From Bryobacterales bacterium (GTDB lineage: Bacteria > Acidobacteriota > Terriglobia > Bryobacterales > Bryobacteraceae): 12,223 bases of DNA. This document shows positions 7,241-12,223 of this stretch, piece after piece (position 1 is the first letter of the stretch; each line of letters opens with the position of its first letter). The stretch covers positions 1 through 12,223 of the forward strand of contig DNFG01000305.1 in NCBI GenBank assembly GCA_003487005.1. The letters are read 5' to 3'. The position numbers were made by a program, and so were the translations under genes. The notes under the pieces are model-generated. The model made no database searches. It was not told the DNA's origin and saw nothing but the letters and a program-made list of their open reading frames with translations.

Positions 7241-8358
7241 TCACCCGGCGAGGCGTGCTGGCGGGAACAATGGCGGCGGCGGGCGCAATGGCGCAGGCGC
7301 CGAAGCAGGAATGGCGCAACCGGCAGCCCGGAATGGCATACCGGCAACTGGGGCGGACGGGACTGATGGTGTCGGAGGTGGTCTGCGGCGGCGACCCGGT
7401 CCGGCTGAATAACTGGGTGCACTTGCGACTGGCCGAGGAGAAGGGCCTGAATTACCTGGACATGGCGCCGGCGTATGGGCGGGGCGAGGCGGAGACGACG
7501 TACGGGAAGTTCCTGGGAGGTCCGGCGCGGCGGGAGAAGTTTTTTCTGGCGACGAAAGTGAGCGGGTTCGCAGGGTTACGAAACCGGCTGTATCTGGAGA
7601 TTTACAAGGGGTTGCCGGAGTCGCGGCAGAAGGCGATCCGGGCGCGGGCGGACGAAATGCTGGAAGCCCGGGGCGGGATGAAACCCGGCTACTTTCTGGA
7701 GTACTGGCCGGGGATCACGCGGGAGTTGCCGGCGGCGTATTTGTCGAACGCGATGATGACGGACTTCGGGCACCGGGTGGAGGGGTCGAAGGAGTTCAGA
7801 AAGTTCATAATTGAGGCGCTGGAAGGCAGTTTGAAGCGGGTAGGAACGGATTATTTCGACATTTTCCACATTCCGCACGGCGGGGCGGCGCCGGAGGAAC
7901 TGGACATCCCGGAGATCCTGGCGACGTTCGGGGAGCTGAAGAAGCAGGGCAAAGTGCGGTTCCTGGGGCTTTCGACGCACTCGGATCCGGCGGCGATGGT
8001 CCGGAAAGCGGCAGCGCTGGGCCATTACGACATGGTGATGTGCGCGTACAATTTCGTGAACGGCGGGGCGATGGACCCGGCGATCCGCGAAGCGGCGGCG
8101 CGCGGGGTGGGCATCATCGCGATGAAGGCGGCGATGGCGGCGGCGACACAACACAAGGAATTGCAGCCGGTGCCGGAGTGGCGGGTGGCCATGATCAACC
8201 GGTTGATTCCGGGGGACATGAAGCCGGCGATGAAGGCGTATTTGTGGGCGCTTCAGAATCCCAATCTGACGGCGGTGGTGTCGAATTTGTGGGACGAAAC
8301 GCACGTCCGGGAGAATCTTTCGCTCGCAGGGCGGAAGGTGAAGCTGCAACTGGCGTAA
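7237..8358 (+). CDS. Tat-exported aldo/keto reductase with an inserted segment
   Basis: This is an NAD(P)H-type oxidoreductase of the AKR superfamily, 373 residues. The N-terminus has a twin-arginine motif (TRRGVLAG, residues 3-10) and an Ala-rich stretch ending in AMAQA, so it is predicted to be exported folded. The AKR fold follows: YRQLGRTGLMVSEVVCGG, then catalytic candidates D75 and Y80 (LDMAPAYGRG), K107 (LATKV) and H214 (DIFHIPH), VRFLGLSTH, CAYNFVN, GVGIIAMKA and a C-terminal HVREN helix. Between K107 and H214 there are 106 residues, against about 30-35 in ordinary AKRs, so some 70 residues (about 112-183) are an insertion. The usual IPG/phosphate-clamp region is replaced by VVSNL, so cofactor preference is uncertain. 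GAGGG lies 8 nt before the start. It overlaps the Nudix stop by 4 bp and is convergent with truA, stops 6 bp apart. Substrate unknown. Confidence 0.9.
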   Translation: MITRRGVLAGTMAAAGAMAQAPKQEWRNRQPGMAYRQLGRTGLMVSEVVCGGDPVRLNNWVHLRLAEEKGLNYLDMAPAYGRGEAETTYGKFLGGPARREKFFLATKVSGFAGLRNRLYLEIYKGLPESRQKAIRARADEMLEARGGMKPGYFLEYWPGITRELPAAYLSNAMMTDFGHRVEGSKEFRKFIIEALEGSLKRVGTDYFDIFHIPHGGAAPEELDIPEILATFGELKKQGKVRFLGLSTHSDPAAMVRKAAALGHYDMVMCAYNFVNGGAMDPAIREAAARGVGIIAMKAAMAAATQHKELQPVPEWRVAMINRLIPGDMKPAMKAYLWALQNPNLTAVVSNLWDETHVRENLSLAGRKVKLQLA

Positions 8359-8364
8359 CCGGGG

Positions 8365-9138
8365 TCAGGGGCGGCTGCCGGCGTCGCCGGGGTATTTGAC
8401 CTGGGTCAGGAAGAGCCCGGCGCCGGGGGCGGTCCATTCGGCGGGATCGCAGCCGGGCTGGGGCTGGGCGTTGATCAGGAGTTTGAACTGGGCGGGAGTC
8501 AATTGACCAAGGCCGACGCGGGCGAGTGTTCCCGCAAGGCGGCGGACCATCCGCCAGAGGAAGTGGGAGGCTTCGATCTGGAACAGGACGAGGTCGCCGG
8601 ACTGCTGGACGGAGGCGGAATGGACCTGAACGAGGGGGGACTCGCGGGGGCCGGCGGAGTCGAGGGCGCGGAAGAGGGAGAAGTCGTGGCGGCCGGGCAG
8701 ATGGCCGGCGGCGAGGCGCATCGGGGCGAGCGAAAGCGGCTGTTTGATCCACCAGACGTACTTTTTGTCGAAGGCGGTTTTGCGGATGGAGTAGCGGTAT
8801 TCGTAAACGCGGGCGATGGCGTCGTGGCGGGCATGGAATTTGGGAGGGACTTCGACGGCGTGGAGGACGGCGATATCGGCGGGGAGTTTCTCGTTGAGGA
8901 GACGGACGAGTTGTTCGGGGGCGAAGGAGCGGCGGGTCTGGGCTTTGAGATGGGCGACCTGGCCGGTGGCGTGGACGCCGGCGTCGGTGCGGCCGGCGCC
9001 CATGATGTCGGCGCGGAGGCCGAGGATCTCCTCAGCGGCTTTGCGGAGTTCGTTGGCGACGGCGCGGGCGTTGGTCTGTTCCTGCCATCCGGCGTAACGG
9101 GAACCGTCGTATTCGAGGGTCAGTTTCCAGGCTTTCAG
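8365..9138 (-). CDS. truA: tRNA pseudouridine(38-40) synthase TruA, likely non-standard CTG start
   Basis: TruA isomerises uridine to pseudouridine at positions 38-40 of the tRNA anticodon arm. From the CTG start at 9138 the protein is 257 residues, a normal family length, beginning MKAWKLTLEYDGSRYAGWQ like other TruA proteins. The catalytic Asp is D52 in GAGRTDAGVHA. Other family blocks are PPKFHARHDA..R.YEYRY, GRHDFSLF, FLWRMVRRLAGTLARVG and APGAGLFLTQVKY. No ATG, GTG or TTG lies in frame near this point. The nearest are GTG 9261 and ATG 9276, which would add 41-46 non-homologous residues and lie inside the opposite-strand response regulator gene. GGAG (9148-9151) is 9 nt upstream of the CTG, and a 16-codon ORF ends at CTGA over this codon. 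A one-base sequence error shifting ATG 9185 out of frame is the main alternative. Function is secure; the start is uncertain. Confidence 0.9.
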   Translation of the reverse strand: MKAWKLTLEYDGSRYAGWQEQTNARAVANELRKAAEEILGLRADIMGAGRTDAGVHATGQVAHLKAQTRRSFAPEQLVRLLNEKLPADIAVLHAVEVPPKFHARHDAIARVYEYRYSIRKTAFDKKYVWWIKQPLSLAPMRLAAGHLPGRHDFSLFRALDSAGPRESPLVQVHSASVQQSGDLVLFQIEASHFLWRMVRRLAGTLARVGLGQLTPAQFKLLINAQPQPGCDPAEWTAPGAGLFLTQVKYPGDAGSRP

Positions 9139-9185
9139 GGGTTGTGACTCCGGGGATGAAACTTTTCGCGTGCGTTTGCCCTCAT
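9135..9185 (-). CDS. 16-codon leader ORF overlapping the truA CTG start
   Basis: ATG at 9185 opens a 16-residue frame (MRANAREKFHPRSHNP) whose TGA overlaps the proposed CTG start of truA as CTGA, the same geometry as the ATGA overlaps elsewhere in this window. Reading it would deliver ribosomes to the CTG. No Shine-Dalgarno precedes it; TATTTT lies 8 nt upstream on the same strand, so a leaderless message is possible. It could equally be the true truA N-terminus split by a one-base error, or chance. Confidence 0.3.
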   Translation of the reverse strand: MRANAREKFHPRSHNP

Positions 9186-9192
9186 GGTAGCG

Positions 9193-9199
9193 GAAAATA
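9193..9199. promoter_or_regulatory. Overlapping divergent -10-like boxes for the response regulator (+) and truA (-)
   Basis: On the plus strand GAAAAT (9193-9198) lies 7 nt before GTG 9206. On the minus strand TATTTT (9199-9194) lies 8 nt before ATG 9185. The AT-rich heptamer stands out in a GC-rich area and could serve both directions. No clear -35 is visible on either side. Confidence 0.3.
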
Positions 9200-9205
9200 G
9201 GAGGG

Positions 9206-10600
9206 GTGGCGGGCGAACGAACAACGATACTGGTCGTCGATGACGAAGCGAACCAGCGCACGGCGCTGGCGAGCATGATTGCGGGCTGGGGCTACAATGC
9301 ACGGACGGCGGCCGACGGCGAAGATGCACTGCGCCAGATGGAGGCCGAGGAACCGGGGGCGATTGTCACCGACCTGATGATGCCGGGCATGGACGGGGCG
9401 GAGTTGCTCCGGAGGTTGCGGGAGATGCCGGACGCGCCGCCGGCGATCATGTTGACGGCCTTTGGGAGTCTCGAGACGGCGATCGAGATGGTGCACGATC
9501 TCGGGGCATTCTGGTTCATCGAGAAGCCGCTGCAACCGGGGGCGTTGAAGCTGCTGTTGTCGAGGGCGCTGGAGCACCGGCGGCTGAGGGCGGACAACGA
9601 GCGGTTGGCGAGGCAGTTGGCGGGGCAGGGGGTGCTGGAAGATCTGGTGGGCGTTTCTCCGAAGATGCAGGAGGTGTTCTCGCTGCTGCGGCAGGTGGGA
9701 CCGACGTCGGCGACAGTGCTGATCACGGGCGAGAGCGGAACGGGGAAGGAACTGGTGGCGCGGGCGATTCACCGGCTGAGTCCGCGCGCGGCGGCGCCAT
9801 TCATTGCGGTGAACTGCGCGGCGCTACCGGAATCGCTGATCGAGAGCGAGCTATTCGGGCACGAGAAGGGCGCATTCACGGGGGCGATCGAGCGGCGGCG
9901 GGGCTGTTTCGAACTGGCCGATGGAGGCACGCTGTTGCTGGACGAGATCGGCGACATGCCGATGGCGACACAGGCGACACTGCTGCGGGTGCTGGAGGAC
10001 CAGCGGGTGCGGCGGTTGGGCGCGCCGAGAGAGATTTCGATCGATGTGCGGGTGTTGGCGTCCACGAACCGGGATCTGCGCGAAGCGATCCGGGAGAACC
10101 GGTTCCGCGAGGATCTGTTCTTCCGGCTGAATGTCTTTCATGTCGATCTGCCGCCGTTGCGGGAGCGGGGGCAGGACATCGAGGCGATGTGCGGGGCGAT
10201 GATCGGACAGTTGAACCAGCGGCACGGGTGCCAGGTGACGGGCTACGACGAGGCGGCGCTGGCGGCGTTAACGGCGCACGATTGGCCGGGCAACGCGCGG
10301 GAGTTGCGGAATGCGCTCGAACGGGCAGTGATTCTGGCGGGCGCGGGCGTGATCCGGGTGGAGCACTTGCCGCGCTTTGGCCCCACGTCGGTGGGGGCGG
10401 CGGTGGAGGAGGCAGAGGCGGGGCTGGAGGCGATCACCCTGCCGGTCGGGACGAGCGTGGATCAGGGCGAGCGGGCGCTGATCGAGATGACCTTGCGGCA
10501 CACGGGAGGCAACCGGACGCGGGCAGCGACGATTCTGGGGGTGAGCGTAAAGACGCTTTTCAACAAACTGCGCGAGTATGGCGCGACGGAGGGCGGGTAG
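9206..10600 (+). CDS. NtrC-family sigma-54-dependent response regulator
   Basis: This 464-residue protein has the classic three-part layout. A receiver domain spans about 7-118, with the acidic pair D12/D13, phosphoacceptor D56 (VTDLMMPGMDG), T84 and K107. An AAA+ activator domain spans about 146-385, with Walker A GESGTGKE (175-182), the sigma-54 contact loop GAFTGA (222-227), Walker B LLLDEIGD (243-250), FREDLFFRL and the WPGNARELRN sensor region. A Fis-type helix-turn-helix lies at about 423-460 (GGNRTRAATILGVSVKTLFNKL). When phosphorylated by the kinase that follows, it should remodel sigma-54 RNA polymerase at enhancer-linked promoters. GTG 9206 is the only standard start available, because TAG at 9188-9190 closes the frame upstream. 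AGGAGGG directly touches it, too close to act as a normal ribosome site. The kinase gene starts 6 bp after the stop. Target genes are not visible here. Confidence 0.96.
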   Translation: MAGERTTILVVDDEANQRTALASMIAGWGYNARTAADGEDALRQMEAEEPGAIVTDLMMPGMDGAELLRRLREMPDAPPAIMLTAFGSLETAIEMVHDLGAFWFIEKPLQPGALKLLLSRALEHRRLRADNERLARQLAGQGVLEDLVGVSPKMQEVFSLLRQVGPTSATVLITGESGTGKELVARAIHRLSPRAAAPFIAVNCAALPESLIESELFGHEKGAFTGAIERRRGCFELADGGTLLLDEIGDMPMATQATLLRVLEDQRVRRLGAPREISIDVRVLASTNRDLREAIRENRFREDLFFRLNVFHVDLPPLRERGQDIEAMCGAMIGQLNQRHGCQVTGYDEAALAALTAHDWPGNARELRNALERAVILAGAGVIRVEHLPRFGPTSVGAAVEEAEAGLEAITLPVGTSVDQGERALIEMTLRHTGGNRTRAATILGVSVKTLFNKLREYGATEGG

Positions 10601-10606
10601 AGCGGC

Positions 10607-12097
10607 ATGTCTCTGAAAGTCCGTCTCACGGTGACGATGGTGGGCATGGTCGTGGTGGCGGTTCTGATTCTCTCGGGGATGCAGTTGAACGGACTGGTGG
10701 CGACGTGGCTGGCGCACAACAGTGAGCGGTCGCGGACGACCGCGGAATTCGTGCAACGGTGGGTATCCTACCGGGTCAATGAGATGCCGGCGACGCCTCC
10801 GGGCACTTCGATCGACGAAATCCGGCGCTCGTGGGTGGAGCGGATCGCGGCGGATCGGGAGTTGCCGGGGGTATTGACAGGGGCGCTGATCCAGACTCGC
10901 TCGATCGTGGAGATTTCGATCGCAGGGCCGCAGAACCGGATTTTGACTTCGTCGAATCCGGAGCGAGTGGGGACGCTGCTGGCGAGCAAGCTGGCTCTGG
11001 AGGAGTTGAACAATCTGGGGCCGCTGGACCGGCTGCTGGCGATTCTGGGCGGGCGGATCGACTACGAGACGCGGCGCGAACTGGGGATTCTGGGAGCGGG
11101 GCGGCAACCGGACGCGGTGTTTGTCATTCAGGTGCTGGTGAGTTCATCGCTGCTGCGGGCGGCGGTGGCGCCGGAGATTCTTTGGACAACCGGAGTTTCG
11201 CTGCTGTTCGTGGTGATTGCGGGACTGCTGGCATACCTGGTGGCGCGGCTCACGCTCCGTCCGCTGGAACGGATCAGCGCGACGATCGACAGCATTGCGA
11301 GCGGCGAGGTGGCGCTGGTGCCGCAGCGGACGAGTTCGGCTTCGGAGTTTCAGGCGGTGGAAGAGAAGCTGAGGTTGCTGGGGGAGCAGTTTCGCGGGGC
11401 GAAGGAAGGGGAGACGCAGTTGCGGTCGTCGATGGACCGGCGGCTGGCGGCGATCAACCGACTGACGGGCGGAGTGGCTCATGAGATCAAAAATCCGTTG
11501 AATTCGATCGCCATCCGGCTGGAGTTATTGAGGAACCATTTGCGGGAGGCACCGGAAGCGGAGGAAGAGATCAACATCATCTCGCAGGAGATTACGCGGT
11601 TGGACCGGGTGGTGCGGACGTTCCTGGATTTCACTCGGCCGGTGGATCTGGCGACGACGAATCTCGACCTGGGGAAGCTGATTCAAGAGTTGCTGACTCT
11701 GATCGAGCCCGAGGCGACCCAGCACCGGGTGGATCTGGAGCTCAACGCGCCGGGCGTGCCGGTGCGCATTCGCGGGGACGCGGATCTGCTCAAGCAGGCG
11801 TTGATGAATATCTGCCGGAACGCGCTGGATGTGATGCCGGACGGAGGACACCTGCGGGTGGGGCTCCTGCGGGCGGGCAATGACGCGGTGGTGTCGATCG
11901 CGGACACGGGACCCGGGATTCCTGCCGAGCACCGGGAAAGGGTTTTCCAGTTGTACTACTCGACGAAGAAGAAGGGGTCTGGGATCGGGCTGGCGATGAC
12001 ATACCGGGCGGTCCAATTGCATGGGGGCTCGATCGAAGTGGACAGCGCCCCGGGGCAGGGATCCCTGTTCCGGCTGCGGCTGCCGGTGGCGACATGA
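10607..12097 (+). CDS. Membrane-bound sensor histidine kinase (NtrB/AtoS-like), partner of the upstream regulator
   Basis: This is a 496-residue kinase. TM1 is at about 8-30 and TM2 at about 193-214, enclosing a periplasmic sensor region of about 160 residues with no family I recognise. A HAMP linker follows at about 212-265 (LTLRPLERISATIDSIASGE). The HisKA domain holds the phosphoacceptor H292 in GGVAHEIKNPLNSI. The ATPase domain has the N box (NICRNALDVM, N405), G1 box ADTGPGIP (D433), F box VFQLYYSTK and G2 box KGSGIGLAM. The LNSI and FLDFTRPV pattern is that of kinases paired with NtrC-type regulators. It autophosphorylates in response to an envelope signal and should transfer phosphate to the regulator encoded 6 bp upstream. 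GGAGGG (10588-10593) is 13 nt before the ATG, a slightly long spacing. Its TGA overlaps the following lipoprotein ATG (ATGA), so the three genes are one operon. Confidence 0.95.
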   Translation: MSLKVRLTVTMVGMVVVAVLILSGMQLNGLVATWLAHNSERSRTTAEFVQRWVSYRVNEMPATPPGTSIDEIRRSWVERIAADRELPGVLTGALIQTRSIVEISIAGPQNRILTSSNPERVGTLLASKLALEELNNLGPLDRLLAILGGRIDYETRRELGILGAGRQPDAVFVIQVLVSSSLLRAAVAPEILWTTGVSLLFVVIAGLLAYLVARLTLRPLERISATIDSIASGEVALVPQRTSSASEFQAVEEKLRLLGEQFRGAKEGETQLRSSMDRRLAAINRLTGGVAHEIKNPLNSIAIRLELLRNHLREAPEAEEEINIISQEITRLDRVVRTFLDFTRPVDLATTNLDLGKLIQELLTLIEPEATQHRVDLELNAPGVPVRIRGDADLLKQALMNICRNALDVMPDGGHLRVGLLRAGNDAVVSIADTGPGIPAEHRERVFQLYYSTKKKGSGIGLAMTYRAVQLHGGSIEVDSAPGQGSLFRLRLPVAT

Positions 12098-12210
12098 GGC
12101 GTGAATGGACACAGGCGATGCTGGCGGTGGCGCTCACCGGGATGCTGGGCGGGTGCTCGATGCGAAAGAAGCCGGTTCCGGCCGCGCCGCCGCCGCTGCC
12201 ACCGGCGATT
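12094..12210 (+). CDS. Putative lipoprotein, 3'-truncated by the sequence end
   Basis: Only 39 codons are present. ATG 12094 overlaps the kinase stop as ATGA. The protein starts MRREWTQAMLAVALTGMLGGC: a charged n-region, a hydrophobic core and a lipobox LGGC with C21 as the predicted lipidation site. It continues SMRKKPVPAAPPPLPPAI, a Pro/Ala-rich tether common after the lipidated Cys. Export, lipidation and membrane anchoring are likely; the mature domain is unseen, so function cannot be named. As the third gene of a two-component operon it may be part of the signal-sensing set. The bases after 12210 are probably adapter, so the four codons that follow should not be trusted. An ordinary Shine-Dalgarno is not evident; translational coupling is likely. 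Confidence 0.7.
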
Positions 12211-12223
12211 AGATCGGAAGAGC
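12211..12223 (+). other. Illumina adapter remnant at the contig end
   Basis: The last 13 bases read AGATCGGAAGAGC, identical to the first 13 bases of the common Illumina TruSeq adapter, and they end exactly at the sequence terminus. This is best read as untrimmed adapter carried into the assembly, not genomic DNA. Confidence 0.93.

Noticed and set aside
8378..8390. CCGGCG-T-CGCCGG inverted repeat between the reductase and truA as a bidirectional terminator
   Set aside because: It is inside truA coding sequence (PGDAG), the loop is too small without melting pairs, and no U-tract follows in either direction.
9139..9276. ATG 9276 or GTG 9261 as the truA start
   Set aside because: Either would add a Ser/Arg-rich extension without TruA character and lie inside the opposite response regulator gene. 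It is kept only as an alternative to CTG 9138.
1..12223. CRISPR arrays, tRNA or rRNA genes, insertion sequences, phage or toxin-antitoxin genes
   Set aside because: No repeat-spacer pattern, no cloverleaf-like or rRNA sequence, no transposase or integrase motif was found. Non-coding space is limited to 185 bp and a few short gaps.

Overview
The window is a GC-rich (clearly above 60% by eye) bacterial chromosome segment, most likely from an Acidobacteriota of the Solibacter/Bryobacter type. The taxon is inferred from three things: a very large Oar-like TonB-dependent receptor with an N-terminal carboxypeptidase-regulatory-like domain and a PLNGRN plug motif; a neighbouring membrane regulator of a kind I associate with acidobacterial genomes; and the general GC-rich codon style. 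No rRNA or marker gene is present to prove it. Coding density is very high: the longest non-coding stretch is 185 bp. I see no tRNA, rRNA, CRISPR array or insertion sequence. The last 13 bases equal the start of the standard Illumina adapter, so the genomic sequence probably ends at 12210.

Layout: (1) 3-1139 (+), the C-terminal two thirds of a PolX-type DNA polymerase with a PHP nuclease domain, cut by the window start. (2) 1149-5291 (-), a 1380-residue TonB-dependent outer membrane receptor, convergent with polX. (3) 5292-5476, a divergent regulatory gap with a perfect TTAAC-N5-GTTAA palindrome, a 10-bp tandem repeat and a TATACT -10 box. (4) 5477-6673 (+), a single-pass membrane protein with a conserved cytoplasmic N-terminal domain and a periplasmic C-terminal domain, probably a regulator or sensor for the receptor. 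(5) 6692-7240 and 7237-8358 (+), a Nudix ADP-ribose-pyrophosphatase-like enzyme overlapping by ATGA a Tat-exported aldo/keto reductase. (6) 8365-9138 (-), the tRNA pseudouridine synthase TruA, with no ordinary start codon where one is expected. (7) 9206-10600, 10607-12097 and 12094-12210+ (+), an NtrC-type response regulator, its membrane histidine kinase, and the start of a lipoprotein gene broken by the contig end.

How they fit together: the receptor and the membrane protein at 5477 look like a divergent transporter/regulator pair. The response regulator, kinase and lipoprotein form a three-gene sigma-54-type signalling operon. PolX and TruA are housekeeping genes (DNA repair, tRNA modification). 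The Nudix and reductase genes are translationally coupled, but one product works in the cytoplasm and the other appears to be exported.

Most of the window is ordinary. The points worth a second look are the receptor/regulator pair and its operator-like repeats, the CTG start and overlapping small ORF at truA, the -10-like boxes exactly 7 nt before two start codons, the insertion in the exported reductase, the flip of GC skew at about 1140, and the adapter at the end.
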